Below, in pieces: positions 9,069-18,740 of a DNA stretch of 64,000 nucleotides. The notes below the pieces were generated by a model, which had not been told where the DNA came from, searched no databases, and saw nothing but the letters and a program-made list of their open reading frames with translations. The position numbers were made by a program, and so were the translations under genes. This DNA comes from G963678095 sp963678095. GTDB lineage: Bacteria > Bacillota > Negativicutes > Selenomonadales > Selenomonadaceae. Within the stretch, counting starts at the first letter, position 1, and the number at the start of each line of letters is the position of its first letter. Location: contig OY782746.1 of the NCBI GenBank assembly GCA_963678095.2, positions 1,116,001 through 1,180,000 of the forward strand, written 5' to 3'.

Positions 9069-10490
9069 TCAAATGCTGTTCATTAATGCTTCATATTCCT
9101 CTACCCCGATCGGTTTGGAATAATAATAGCCCTGCACACAGTAACAGCCGATATCCCGCATAAAATCAGCCTGCTGCTTCGTTTCCACCCCTTCGGCAAT
9201 CACCGGGATCTTAAGCCACTCGGCCATGCGGACAACCGAATTGAGTATATTGCCACCCCGGCCCGACTCGTCCTGACTATCTAAAAAATGCAAATCAATT
9301 TTCAGGACATCGACCGATATGTCTTTTAGCATGTTCAGGGAAGAATACCCACTGCCAAAATCATCCATAAGTATCGGAAACCCCATCTTCTGCAGCTGTT
9401 TGGTAACCTCAATAATCTGCTGCGGATTTTCCGTATAAGCACTCTCTGTCAGTTCCAGCTGCAAAAGTGCCGGATCAAGATTATATTTTTTCACCATATT
9501 ATTCAAGACATCACATAAATCCGTCCGGTAAAGATCAAGCCGTGAAACATTCACCGATATCGGCTGCGGATCATAGCCGGCATCAATCCATTTTCGCAGC
9601 AACCGGCAGACAATTTCCCATATGTATATATCAAGCTCCATAATAAAGCCATTTCGTTCAAATGCCGGAATAAATACCGCCGGAGAAATCAGCCCCTTCT
9701 CGGGATGAATCCACCGGGCCAAGGCTTCGGCGCCGACAATTTTCTCCGTGACAATATCATATTTGGGCTGCAGATAAACCCGAAACTGACCCCCACTCAG
9801 CGCTGTATTCATCTCATTGACGATATCCTGTTCCTGCAAAATAGCGCGCCGCATGCGCTCATCGTATACATTATACGATTTCATATAATTTCCTTTTATC
9901 TGCTGCAGGGCCAGTCCGGCGCGATCACACATCGTGCTGACGGATATGTTCTTGTTGTTCACATAATAAATACCAAAGGTCATGGCCACTTTATAAGATG
10001 GCAGAGCCTGCTCCATATGGTACTGCATTTCGCGAATAAATTCCATTTGATTACTGCCGCGCAGGGGGAAGCAGATGACGAAATTGTCCGAATGCATCCT
10101 GCCATATGTACTGTAATCAAACGGAGCAGCAGCAAGCGTTTCGGCGATATAGCGCAAAAGACGGTCTCCGGCCTCCTCACCAAAAAGATCGTTAATGAGC
10201 TTAAATCGCTCGACGTTGAGCCTTATAATGACAAAATTATCTTTGGGATACAGTTTAAACAATTCCACTACTTTTTTATAAAAAGTACTGCGATTATAGA
10301 TTCCTGTCAATTCATCGAAATCGGCTTTGCGTCGAAGCTCTGCCTGACGGCATCGAAATCGTTCTGTTTCGTCGCTGCGTCCTCTTACAAGTATCGATAA
10401 CGCCTGTTCTACAGCCTGCGAAGAATACACTTTTTCCAACAACTCGCGGCTTAAGCCTAGAACCTCATCCGTGACCAAGGTTTCTTCCAT
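9069..10490 (-). CDS. Degenerate GGDEF-EAL protein, probable c-di-GMP phosphodiesterase
   Basis: Residues ~55-205 form a GGDEF-like domain that keeps the fold (DELTGIYNRSTF, NVERFKLINDLFG) but has SDNF (134-137) in place of GGDEF, so it should not make c-di-GMP. Residues ~225-473 form an EAL domain with the motif at 255-257 (AEALARW), MDDFGSGYSS, LKID and AEGVETKQQ, the usual metal and general-base positions; it probably hydrolyses c-di-GMP in the cytoplasm. No membrane segment or sensor domain precedes it. I place the start at the ATG at 10490, 4 bases after AGGGGTG; a longer frame to a TTG at 10583 has no ribosome site. It is a shorter paralogue of the large protein upstream on the same strand. 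Confidence 0.9.
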   Translation of the reverse strand: MEETLVTDEVLGLSRELLEKVYSSQAVEQALSILVRGRSDETERFRCRQAELRRKADFDELTGIYNRSTFYKKVVELFKLYPKDNFVIIRLNVERFKLINDLFGEEAGDRLLRYIAETLAAAPFDYSTYGRMHSDNFVICFPLRGSNQMEFIREMQYHMEQALPSYKVAMTFGIYYVNNKNISVSTMCDRAGLALQQIKGNYMKSYNVYDERMRRAILQEQDIVNEMNTALSGGQFRVYLQPKYDIVTEKIVGAEALARWIHPEKGLISPAVFIPAFERNGFIMELDIYIWEIVCRLLRKWIDAGYDPQPISVNVSRLDLYRTDLCDVLNNMVKKYNLDPALLQLELTESAYTENPQQIIEVTKQLQKMGFPILMDDFGSGYSSLNMLKDISVDVLKIDLHFLDSQDESGRGGNILNSVVRMAEWLKIPVIAEGVETKQQADFMRDIGCYCVQGYYYSKPIGVEEYEALMNSI

Positions 10491-10765
10491 GTTGCACCCC
10501 TGCTGTTTATATTTTTGTATGGTAGCATGGTATGATAAAACAGCCCCTGCTCCGTATTCATTCAGATATATCAGATATTTCAAATATTTCTCTTAACGCA
10601 AAGAATAAACCTTATCTATTTTATAATTATAGCATAAATATTTTATCAAAAAAACCACTTTTCTGACAATATAAATAAAAATTTACATAAAGCTTATCCT
10701 CTAGATTTATAACTGCTGCAAACTGTAAGCCACTGCCACAAAAAGCTCCCGCCAAAATTCTCGCA

Positions 10766-10798
10766 ATAAAAAACTGCCCATCGGTCAGATGAGCAGTT
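10766..10798 (-). terminator. Terminator of the 1111-aa PAS/GGDEF/EAL gene
   Basis: AACTGCCCATC and GATGAGCAGTT form an 11-bp stem with one mismatch, followed on the minus strand by six T's. The rest of 10491-10850 is AT-rich and shows no gene; it should also hold the promoter of the 9069-10490 gene. Confidence 0.75.
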
Positions 10799-10850
10799 CC
10801 CCTATATTTACCCGCACACACAACTTATGCGAATAGCTTGCAAATCATCC

Positions 10851-13800
10851 TTATGATAAAATACCGCGGATTTTTTTCTCCCGGCAATTCACCCGATTTG
10901 GTTCATACCCCGGCTTCACCATTATTTTAAAATAGGCCAGCAAATGCCGGGTGTCACGGTCGGCGACAATTTTAGCATACGTTTTCACCTGTTGCATTTT
11001 TTTAGCCTTGTCAATGCCGCGCCACTCGACAGCAAATTCACGCTGTCCGCTAGAATAGGCTGCCAGCAGATGGTCCCGGTTAAATATCCGTTGCATCTTT
11101 TGGGCATCTTCCGGCGTAGCTGCCGGCTGTGCACAAATAGCGATAAATTCATCCACCGAAGCGGCTTTCTGACAACGGGCAACGAGATCGTGAAAGGAGC
11201 TTACCTGCTCAACAGCATCTGCAGTAAGGTTAAGCACCGCCGAAATCACCATCCCCGCAGAAGGCTCCCTTGCATCTGATAAGCTGTCACTTACTGCAGC
11301 ATTTTTTTCTGCAATGTCATTGTATACACCGACAGCCCGCAAAGGTTTTCCCATATCATCAAAAATCGTCTTATAGCGCATATGCACCCAGCGATATTGC
11401 CCGTCTTCGACTTTAAAGGGTCCAATCCATTCGACCATATCAGCCCCACAAACGAGTCGGTCATACATTTCAAAATAACTGTTTATGTAGTTAGGATGCA
11501 CCATTCCACGCGCAACAATTTCCTGTGGTGCCAGCGAAATCCGCTTGGTCCTCGATCCACCTTCATATAAAAAAGCTTCCCGCAGGCAAATTTTTTTACT
11601 TTGGATATCGTATTCCCATATTTCCTGGTCGGCCATCTCAAGGGCAATATTTACCCGTGCTTCATTCACTCGCAATTTCCCTTCTGCAGCATGGGTATCG
11701 GTAACATCGTGAACAACAGCATAGCTCATCAGGCGTCCTGACGCTTCATCTCTGACCAGATTTGCTGCTATCCATACCCAATGTACCGTTCCATCCTCCC
11801 AAAGGATGGGATATTTTATCCGCAACGTGCTCTGCTCCCGATAAGCTTTTCTAGCTTCCTGCAGGATCCGTCTGATATCACCTTTGCTGATATAGGCACT
11901 TAATTTTTCACCGGTGGAATTACTCCCTGTTTTAGAGGCACGCCCAGTCACAACCTTCATTCCCTGGCTTTGCAGATGAATTTTTATATCATTGGCTTCT
12001 ATCTCATAGACACCAAAACCGGCCGGAATATTATTGAACATTGCCTGCAATTCATTTGATGTGTTCTGCAGTTCAGTTATATCCTCCATGGCAATGTAAA
12101 AGAGCTTGCTGTCACCGTCGGTAACGACCGCCCGGCAGCGGGCATGGATCCAGCGCAGACTGCCATCCTTACAAGAATGGCGGAACCGACTGCGGGCAAC
12201 GCCATCGGCCTTTGCAGCTTCTTCCAGCATCGCTATAACCAAGGGGCGATCCTCTTCAACAATGTATTCCAGGTACTGACGCGTGCTTTTTGAAAAATCT
12301 TCCCGATCAAAGCCAAACATTTCGAAGTAACCTTCATTCACTCGCAAGGCTTCCAGAACACCATCGTTAAACTCATACAGCCCAATACTGCCGTTGACGC
12401 TGTTAAACAAAATCCCAAGCTGAACACTGGGATTCCAAACATCCTCGGCCTTTACCACAGCTTTTGCCGTCGCCTTAGCTCGCGCCGTTTGCGTCAATAA
12501 TTTCTCATAATCGGCAAGCGGAACCGGACGCGAATAATAATAACCCTGCACGCAGCTACAGCCTGTCGTACGCAGGAAATCGGCCTGTTTTTTTGTCTCA
12601 ACCCCCTCAATGATCACAGGAATTTGCAGCCATTTGGCCATCCGGATCACCGAGTTCAAAATATTGCTGCCCCGCCCAGAATCATCTTCGTTATCCAAAA
12701 AATGCATATCAATCTTCAGCACATCCACCATGACATCTTTCAGCATGTTCAGCGAGGAATAGCCACTGCCAAAGTCATCCATTAGAATAACAAAGCCATG
12801 ACTTTGAAGTTTTTTCGTGATTTCAATGATTTGCTGCGGATTTTCCATATAAGCACTCTCGGTGAGCTCCAGCCCCAATAATTTAGGGTCCACATCATAT
12901 TTCTGGATAATCCCGGTCAGTATGTCACATAACTTTTCATTGTATAAATCAAAACGGGACATATTTACAGAAATCGGCAACGGTTCCATTCCCGCATCAA
13001 GTGATTTTCGCAAAAAAGCACAAACAGAATCCCATATGTATTCATCGAGTTTCATGATAAAGCCGTTACGCTCAAATACCGGAATAAATTCAGCCGGCGG
13101 CATCATCCCCTTCGTTGGATGACGCCAACGAACCAGCGCTTCGGCTCCGCGAATATTTTCTGTTCCCAAATCATATTTGGGCTGAAAATATACTTCAAAC
13201 TGGCGTTCACTCAAGGCTCGCTCCATTTCATTGACAATTTCCTGCTCCGCCACAATCCGTTGGCGCATCCGCTCATCGTAAACACCACAGCTGACCATAT
13301 ATTTCCCCTGAATCTGCCGAAAGGCCATCCGTGCGCGATCGCACATACTGCGAACCGATAAATTTCGGTCCGTCACCTGGTAAACCCCAAAGCCGACAAT
13401 GATTCGGTAATGAAGGGGAAACAACTTTACTTTGCGCTGAATTTCCTGAATAACCTGCTCCCGATTGTCATGTTCAGCCGGAAAACAGAGCGCAAAATTG
13501 TCCGACTGCAACCGCCCATATACACAATCCTCGATACAGATATCACGCAGGGACTGGGCCAGGTATAGCAACAGTTCATTGCCAACAGCTTCGCCAAACA
13601 GATCATTGATGAGTTTAAATCGTTCCACATCAAGGTAAACGACTTCAAAGACACGCTGGGGCTGTTCCTTCAATAAATCATCTGCTCGCTGATAAAAAGT
13701 TTTTTTATTATAAATTCCGGTCAGGCTGTCATAGGCATCCTGCCGGAGCAGCTTTTCTTCGAGCTCTTTTTGTCGCGTTATATCAACAACCATACTGTGC

Positions 13801-14186
13801 AGCAGCCTACCATTGACAGCCGTAGCTACGTATCGTCCCGATTCTAAAACCCACAAGGCTGTGCCGTCGGCCTTCTTCAAGCGATATTCCACTCGATATT
13901 CGTCAGCTTGTGCCAGCTGCTCGGCCAACGAGGCCCGAAACTGCTCAGCATCATCCTCACTATAAGCTGCGCCGGTACTCCGCCCACGACTCGCCTCAAT
14001 AAAAGCGGCCGCAGAAGAATACCCCAACATGTTCCATAAACCAAAACTCACCTGTTGAAAAGAAGCTTCCTGATCATCACGGCAAACCTTGTAGCCGCAG
14101 TTGAGACAAGTTTCAAGTATCCCATCCTCTACCAGTTGTGCTCGTCCAATTCCATCTTCTATTGCCGCCAATGTCTGCTTACTCAT
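10851..14186 (-). CDS. Multi-PAS protein with degenerate GGDEF and intact EAL domain
   Basis: Domains in order: a PAS domain (~40-140); a GGDEF-like domain (~150-310) whose signature is SDNF (228-231), as in the neighbouring paralogue, so inactive as a cyclase; an EAL domain (~320-570) with motif 349-351, MDDFGSGYSS and IEGVETKKQ, likely active as a phosphodiesterase; then at least three further PAS/PAC units (~590-960; for example YFEMFGFDREDF...DGSLRWIHARC) and a C-terminal region of ~130 residues with no recognised domain. PAS domains placed after the EAL are less usual than N-terminal ones. C27, C30 and C35 near the N terminus (CLNCGYKVC) could bind a metal. There are no membrane spans. 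It has its own terminator. Confidence 0.9.
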   Translation of the reverse strand: MSKQTLAAIEDGIGRAQLVEDGILETCLNCGYKVCRDDQEASFQQVSFGLWNMLGYSSAAAFIEASRGRSTGAAYSEDDAEQFRASLAEQLAQADEYRVEYRLKKADGTALWVLESGRYVATAVNGRLLHSMVVDITRQKELEEKLLRQDAYDSLTGIYNKKTFYQRADDLLKEQPQRVFEVVYLDVERFKLINDLFGEAVGNELLLYLAQSLRDICIEDCVYGRLQSDNFALCFPAEHDNREQVIQEIQRKVKLFPLHYRIIVGFGVYQVTDRNLSVRSMCDRARMAFRQIQGKYMVSCGVYDERMRQRIVAEQEIVNEMERALSERQFEVYFQPKYDLGTENIRGAEALVRWRHPTKGMMPPAEFIPVFERNGFIMKLDEYIWDSVCAFLRKSLDAGMEPLPISVNMSRFDLYNEKLCDILTGIIQKYDVDPKLLGLELTESAYMENPQQIIEITKKLQSHGFVILMDDFGSGYSSLNMLKDVMVDVLKIDMHFLDNEDDSGRGSNILNSVIRMAKWLQIPVIIEGVETKKQADFLRTTGCSCVQGYYYSRPVPLADYEKLLTQTARAKATAKAVVKAEDVWNPSVQLGILFNSVNGSIGLYEFNDGVLEALRVNEGYFEMFGFDREDFSKSTRQYLEYIVEEDRPLVIAMLEEAAKADGVARSRFRHSCKDGSLRWIHARCRAVVTDGDSKLFYIAMEDITELQNTSNELQAMFNNIPAGFGVYEIEANDIKIHLQSQGMKVVTGRASKTGSNSTGEKLSAYISKGDIRRILQEARKAYREQSTLRIKYPILWEDGTVHWVWIAANLVRDEASGRLMSYAVVHDVTDTHAAEGKLRVNEARVNIALEMADQEIWEYDIQSKKICLREAFLYEGGSRTKRISLAPQEIVARGMVHPNYINSYFEMYDRLVCGADMVEWIGPFKVEDGQYRWVHMRYKTIFDDMGKPLRAVGVYNDIAEKNAAVSDSLSDAREPSAGMVISAVLNLTADAVEQVSSFHDLVARCQKAASVDEFIAICAQPAATPEDAQKMQRIFNRDHLLAAYSSGQREFAVEWRGIDKAKKMQQVKTYAKIVADRDTRHLLAYFKIMVKPGYEPNRVNCREKKIRGILS

Positions 14187-14692
14187 CTTGGATTCTTTCC
14201 TCCGTATTCACACAATGCCCAAACAACTGCAAAGCAATTTTCTGCAGCAGCTGTCGCTGCCTGCTGTTAAGAAAAACACCGTCAGCTTCTCTTCATCTGC
14301 TTCTTCCATCTTTTCATATTATTTTACTGCAACAGCATCAAAACCTTATGTTGATGTTCTAGGATCTCGTATGCAGCAAAATACTCCTGCTCAACACATT
14401 CTAAATAAAAGGATAATTCTTTCTAATTATACAAAAACCGACGGGACAAAAGCAAGCCGCAGCACCGTCAAGGCAAAAATAAATATTGTCCAAAACATTC
14501 TCCATCAACAAGCCCGAGGCAGCTGCTAAAAGAAACTTATCTAAGCAATTTTATATCCAACCTAAGGGAAAGACTATACTTTCGGATAATAGATTTTCTA
14601 CATCCAGCACCTTATGATAAATGTGTAGGGTTTCACTTTTACGGAAAATAATCTGTACCGAACAAGAATGTTAAAACGAAGGGGGTCCTGTC
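14187..14692. other. 506-bp intergenic region between divergent genes
   Basis: This stretch must hold the promoters of the minus-strand PAS/EAL gene and of the plus-strand DUF2442-autotransporter pair. The only coding candidate is a 52-codon plus-strand frame, 14371-14529, preceded by AGGA and ending in RGSC-stop. It is unproven and is discussed in the findings. No RNA gene or repeat was recognised. Confidence 0.4.
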
Positions 14693-14920
14693 ATGAAAAT
14701 CCTCACGGTGACGCCAACGGACGATTACCATATTGTCGTTTGCTTCGATAACCAGCAGTCGGTGATACTGGATATGAACAAGAAACTGTCCACCCTCCGC
14801 TTCTCCGGACTGCGCAACAAGCAGACTTTTGGGGCCGTGCAGACCGACGGTAAAGCACTCTACTGGCCCGGCGGAATATCCATCGCCAGCAGCGAAATCA
14901 TCGAACTCATCCTAAAATGA
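14693..14920 (+). CDS. DUF2442 domain protein, 75 aa
   Basis: The small protein matches the DUF2442 pattern: an N-terminal beta-hairpin (ILTVTPTDDYHIVVCFDN), D-M then F-x-x-L-R-N, and W-x-x-G-x-x-I-x-x-x-x-I near the end. In other genomes this family often accompanies DUF4160 or toxin-antitoxin-like pairs; no such partner is adjacent here. A GAAGGGGGTCC ribosome site precedes the ATG. It lies 40 bases upstream of the autotransporter gene and may share its transcript. Confidence 0.8.
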   Translation: MKILTVTPTDDYHIVVCFDNQQSVILDMNKKLSTLRFSGLRNKQTFGAVQTDGKALYWPGGISIASSEIIELILK

Positions 14921-14960
14921 AACCCGGTCTAAAAAATAATCACGAACAGGAAGCGATCAC

Positions 14961-17129
14961 ATGAAAAAAAGCAGCCGATTTCTGCGGAAGAAAGCAGCCG
15001 CCGGTATAGCACTTGGGTTGACAGGGTTATTGTTTGCGCCCCCCACCGTTTGGGCCGGGGAAACGAGAACCTATACTGGCACGGAACCATTACAGACAAT
15101 AGGCGGGATGGCAAATTCTTTCGGGCCACTGACCGATGTCAGTAACAACAAAATCACCATCAACTATAGTTCAGGAACAGCACTTGATTTTGTGTTTGGT
15201 GCTTGCAACTACAGTGGTGACGTCACTGACAACATGGTTATGCTCAGCGGCGGCCTTGTAAACTATGACGTTATTGGCGGGAGGGCCTTGGGTAATGCCC
15301 TTGACAATATCGTTATCGTCAGCGGCGGTACAGTGGGCAACTGTGTCTATGGTGGCCGTTCTGACTCGGCTGACGCCAACGGCAATATCGTCTCTATAAG
15401 CGGCAGTACGATCAATGTAGGCGGCGTCCAGGGTGGTAATGCTTATGGCAGTGCCAACAGCAACACTGTCACGATCAGCAACGCCCAAGTAACCCAAGAT
15501 GTCTTCGGCGGCCGTGCTAACCTCGGCAACGCCAACGACAACAGCGTCACCATCAGTAACAGCCAAGTAAGTAATAATGTCAGTGGCGGATATGCTAGCT
15601 CTGGCATTGCCACCGGCAATACCGTTACCATAAATGGCGGCACAGCAGGCACTGTTTTCGGGGGACGCTCTAACAACAGCAGTGCCATCGGCAACAGTGT
15701 TAGCATCAGCGGTGGCATAATCAGAGGGGCTGTCTATGGTGGTTATACTGGTAATGGTTCTAGCAATGCCACCGGCAATACCGTTACCATCAGCGGCAAT
15801 CCATCCCTATTGGGCATCCTATCTGGCGGCTATAAAGATCCCGGCAGCGGCGATGCCTGGACTGGCAATACACTGAACGTTAAGAACTCCGGCATGAGCG
15901 CCGCTGGCGTCGCCAATTTTCAGTACTATAACTTTTATCTGCCTGGCACAATCAGCGGCGGTGATACCATGCTTGCCGTCAGCAATACGGCAAATGTTAC
16001 AGGTTCAACGGTCAATATCTATTTGGCGGGTGGTACAATGCTAAAGGAGGGCGATACCGTGACCTTGCTCAGTAGAAGTAGCGGATCGACGGCTAACAAC
16101 ACGGCGCACAGTTACCTCGGCGTCGCTACAGTCTATGACTTTACGCTAGCCTCTGGCGCCAGTCTATCCGCCACCGTCTCCGGTGTTAGTCAAAATTCAC
16201 AGGTCAAAGCATTAAGTGAAGGCCAGGCAAGCGGTGCCGCCTTCTTGAATCAGGGGCTGGATATGCTCTCCGGCCAGGGATTGCAAGCCGCCCGCAGTGC
16301 CGCCGCCGGTTCAACGGGACAAATCAGCAGTTTTACGGCGATTGGTGGCAGCAGCCTGCGTTATGAAACCGGATCGCATGTTGACGTCAACGGCTTTTCG
16401 CTTGTTGCCGGTGCCGCCAGGGAAAGCACCATCGGAGAGATCACGCTGACCAGCGGCCTGTTTTTAGAACACGGCTGGGGAAAGTACAGTACCTATAATA
16501 GTTTCAACAACGCCACGTCCGTTAACGGCGATGGCGACACGCAGTATTTCGGCGCGGGCTGGCTGGGACGTAAACAGACGAGCAGCGGCCAATATTTAGA
16601 GGGATCCGTACGAATCGGCCAGGTCAACAACAATTTTAGCAGCAGCGATATCGGCGCGGCCGACACGACTTCTTCCTATGACGTCAGCGCCCCCTATTAC
16701 GGGCTGCATGTTGGCTTCGGCAAGGAAACGGCTATGGGCAAGGACACGAAGCGCGACGTATACGCCAAGTTCTTATATACCCACCAAGAAGGTAGTAGCG
16801 CAACGGTGCAGGGAGATTTATTCCAGTTTGACGCAGTTGACTCCGTGCGCGGCCAGACCGGTATCAAATGGCTGCGCAAAGTCAATGAACGCACGACCTT
16901 GCGCACCGGGCTGGCTTATCAATATGAATTCGACGGCAAAGCCGGTGCAACAGTCAACGGCGTTGGCATTGAATCGCCAAGCCTGCAGGGCGGCACTGCT
17001 ATTTTAGAACTCGGCTTAACCACGGAAGATAAAACAGGCAAAGGTCCGACACTGAACGCCGGCCTGCAAGTCTTCTGCGGCAAAACCCGCGGCGCAGCTG
17101 GAACTGTCCAAGCCTCCTGGAAATTTTAG
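14961..17129 (+). CDS. Autotransporter (type V secretion) with repetitive passenger and outer-membrane beta-barrel
   Basis: The 722-residue protein has a basic N terminus and a long hydrophobic signal peptide, cleaved probably after VWA (residue ~32). The passenger (~33-330) consists of imperfect ~23-27-residue repeats with the core GN-x-VTIS and a following GG-R/Y-A, typical of a right-handed beta-helix. A linker leads to a ~270-residue autotransporter beta-barrel (~450-722) made of alternating aromatic strands and ending in SWKF with the terminal Phe recognised by the Bam machinery. The protein is expected at the cell surface, possibly as an adhesin; specificity is unknown. It is the clearest evidence here that the organism has an outer membrane. 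No clear terminator follows. Confidence 0.92.
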   Translation: MKKSSRFLRKKAAAGIALGLTGLLFAPPTVWAGETRTYTGTEPLQTIGGMANSFGPLTDVSNNKITINYSSGTALDFVFGACNYSGDVTDNMVMLSGGLVNYDVIGGRALGNALDNIVIVSGGTVGNCVYGGRSDSADANGNIVSISGSTINVGGVQGGNAYGSANSNTVTISNAQVTQDVFGGRANLGNANDNSVTISNSQVSNNVSGGYASSGIATGNTVTINGGTAGTVFGGRSNNSSAIGNSVSISGGIIRGAVYGGYTGNGSSNATGNTVTISGNPSLLGILSGGYKDPGSGDAWTGNTLNVKNSGMSAAGVANFQYYNFYLPGTISGGDTMLAVSNTANVTGSTVNIYLAGGTMLKEGDTVTLLSRSSGSTANNTAHSYLGVATVYDFTLASGASLSATVSGVSQNSQVKALSEGQASGAAFLNQGLDMLSGQGLQAARSAAAGSTGQISSFTAIGGSSLRYETGSHVDVNGFSLVAGAARESTIGEITLTSGLFLEHGWGKYSTYNSFNNATSVNGDGDTQYFGAGWLGRKQTSSGQYLEGSVRIGQVNNNFSSSDIGAADTTSSYDVSAPYYGLHVGFGKETAMGKDTKRDVYAKFLYTHQEGSSATVQGDLFQFDAVDSVRGQTGIKWLRKVNERTTLRTGLAYQYEFDGKAGATVNGVGIESPSLQGGTAILELGLTTEDKTGKGPTLNAGLQVFCGKTRGAAGTVQASWKF
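15240..15860 (+). repeat. Degenerate tandem repeats encoding the autotransporter passenger
   Basis: About eight units of ~70-80 bases encode GG-x5-GNA-x2-N-x-VTIS-x5-V-x3-V blocks. Conservation is stronger in protein than in DNA, where short phrases such as GGCAATACCGTTACCAT recur. Recombination between units could change passenger length. Confidence 0.75.
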
Positions 17130-17274
17130 CAAAGGGGTTGGCCACCAAGCACTGAAATTTCCCGTATACTTCTTTTAATAAAATAATTTCTTAATTTTCT
17201 TTCTGATTCAAGTTTTGTGCACATTTTCTATACAGGTTTAGCTATTTTATTCAAAATCACCCAACTGAACAAAA

Positions 17275-17306
17275 CAAAAAGGACTTTGGAAAATATTCCA
17301 AAGTCC
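17275..17306 (-). terminator. Terminator of the tRNA-Ser pair
   Basis: GGACTTTGGAA pairs with TTCCAAAGTCC around a four-base loop and is followed on the minus strand by TTTTTG, just beyond the 3' end of tRNA-Ser(GCT). Confidence 0.85.
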
Positions 17307-17321
17307 TAAATTCTTCATAAA

Positions 17322-17410
17322 TGGCGGAGTGGGAGGGGTTCGAACCCTCGCACGCTTGCGCGTCTAACGATTTAGCAAACCGTCCTCTTCAGCCGCTTGA
17401 GTACCACTCC
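17322..17410 (-). tRNA. tRNA-Ser (GCT)
   Basis: A class II tRNA with a long variable arm, 7-bp acceptor stem GGAGTGG/CCACTCC, the GTTCGAA T-loop, anticodon GCT and an encoded CCA end. It is second in a two-tRNA transcript. Confidence 0.95.
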
Positions 17411-17415
17411 ATTTA

Positions 17416-17504
<89 letters not shown>

Positions 17505-17772
17505 TTAATGTACTTAAACATTATACCAAAATATTATTTTATTTGTCAAATTTCATTTATAAAATATTGACTAATCACAATGCATGGAGTAGTATTTTAA
17601 TGGAATCAATGAAAATTAAAAGGTTGGTGAGGAAAATGGACGCAGACCATCCTAGTTCGCGGTCTAAGTTAAAAATAAAACAATATCAGGAAATTTCGTC
17701 GTTTTTCCGAACCGAAGCCTTATGCAGCTGCTAAAATGACGTCATTTCCTTGTGAAAGGAGCCGTTATTTAG
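17505..17772. other. 268-bp region between tRNA-Ser and corA
   Basis: It must contain the minus-strand tRNA promoter and the plus-strand corA promoter and leader. A 32-codon frame at 17637-17735, preceded by GGTGAGG, is a weak coding candidate. The same stretch has GGTGAGG and, about 100 bases later, ATGCAGCTG, two phrases also present at similar spacing in Mg-sensing M-box leaders, but the rest of the M-box consensus is absent. Neither is asserted. Confidence 0.3.
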
Positions 17773-18726
17773 ATGCTAAAAATATACAAATCCTTCGAGA
17801 GCGGTCCGATGCAGGAACTGAGTCTAAAGACTCTCGAAAAAGGTGCCTGGATCAATATCATCGATCCAACCCCTTATGAACTGAAAGTGGTGAGCAATCT
17901 CACCGAAGTAGAGCCTGACTTCCTGCGCTCTGCCCTTGATGATGAAGAACGTTCCCATATGGATATTGAAGACAACTCGGTCATGATTTTGACAAATGTT
18001 CCAGTGATGCGGGGACGCGGAAGTTACGACACGCTACCGTTGGCCATTATCATTACAACCGAATATATTATTACGGTTTGTCTTGAAAATACCCCGGTCC
18101 TGTCGGAGTTTAACGAAAACACGGCGCATACCTTCCGAACCTTTAAAAAGACGCGGTTCTTATTTCAAATTCTCTATAAATCAGCCTCATTTTATCTGCG
18201 CTACCTGCGCCAAATCAGCAAATTTTCGGATGAAATAGAACTAAAACTGCGGGCCTCCATGAAAAACCGAGAAATCCTGCAGCTCTTAGAGCTGCAAAAA
18301 GCATTGACGTATTTTAATGCCGCCCTGCGCTCCAACGGAGCTGTACTCGATAAACTGTTGCGGCTGCGAACAAACCACAACATTCAGCCGATACTAAAAA
18401 TGTATGAAGAGGACGAAGATTTACTGGAAGATGTCATTATCGAAAATAAACAGGCCAAAGAAATGGTTGAGATGTACAGCAAGATATTGGCTCGACTGGC
18501 AGATACATTTTCTTCCATTATCTCCAACAACCTGAACCTGGTAATGAAATTCCTGGCAGCCATGACAATATTGCTGGCCATCCCAACGGTTATCTCAAGT
18601 TTTTTCGGCATGAATGTTGCCGTCCCCTTTAGTGATGAGCCTTTGGCTTTTCTGATTATTTCTCTGATTGCCATCGGAGTAGCCGGTTCTTGTGCCCTCA
18701 TTCTTTGGCGCAAAGATATGTTTTAG
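17773..18726 (+). CDS. corA: CorA-family divalent metal ion transporter
   Basis: The 317-residue protein has the CorA plan: a large cytoplasmic alpha/beta and helical domain (1-~250) followed by two C-terminal membrane helices. The pore signature GMN is present (SSFFGMNVAVPF) just after the first helix, and the protein ends with a basic tail (LWRKDMF) on the cytoplasmic side. Homologues form pentameric inner-membrane channels for Mg2+ and sometimes Co2+, Ni2+ or Zn2+; the metal cannot be told from sequence. A GAAAGGAG ribosome site precedes the ATG. Two small genes follow closely and may be on the same transcript. Confidence 0.93.
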   Translation: MLKIYKSFESGPMQELSLKTLEKGAWINIIDPTPYELKVVSNLTEVEPDFLRSALDDEERSHMDIEDNSVMILTNVPVMRGRGSYDTLPLAIIITTEYIITVCLENTPVLSEFNENTAHTFRTFKKTRFLFQILYKSASFYLRYLRQISKFSDEIELKLRASMKNREILQLLELQKALTYFNAALRSNGAVLDKLLRLRTNHNIQPILKMYEEDEDLLEDVIIENKQAKEMVEMYSKILARLADTFSSIISNNLNLVMKFLAAMTILLAIPTVISSFFGMNVAVPFSDEPLAFLIISLIAIGVAGSCALILWRKDMF

Positions 18727-18740
18727 AAACAGGTGATTTT

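Noticed and set aside
10627..10821. 64-codon minus-strand frame between the two EAL genes
   Set aside because: It overlaps the terminator of the larger gene, has no ribosome site and no family features.
15171..15566. Minus-strand frame across the autotransporter passenger
   Set aside because: It is the antisense shadow of the repetitive passenger, has no ribosome site and low-complexity composition.
15240..15860. Repeats considered as a possible CRISPR array
   Set aside because: The units are imperfect, in frame, without unique spacers, and encode a beta-helix passenger.
17600..17772. M-box (Mg-sensing) riboswitch upstream of corA
   Set aside because: GGTGAGG and ATGCAGCTG occur at suitable spacing, but the intervening conserved elements are absent; kept only as a possibility.
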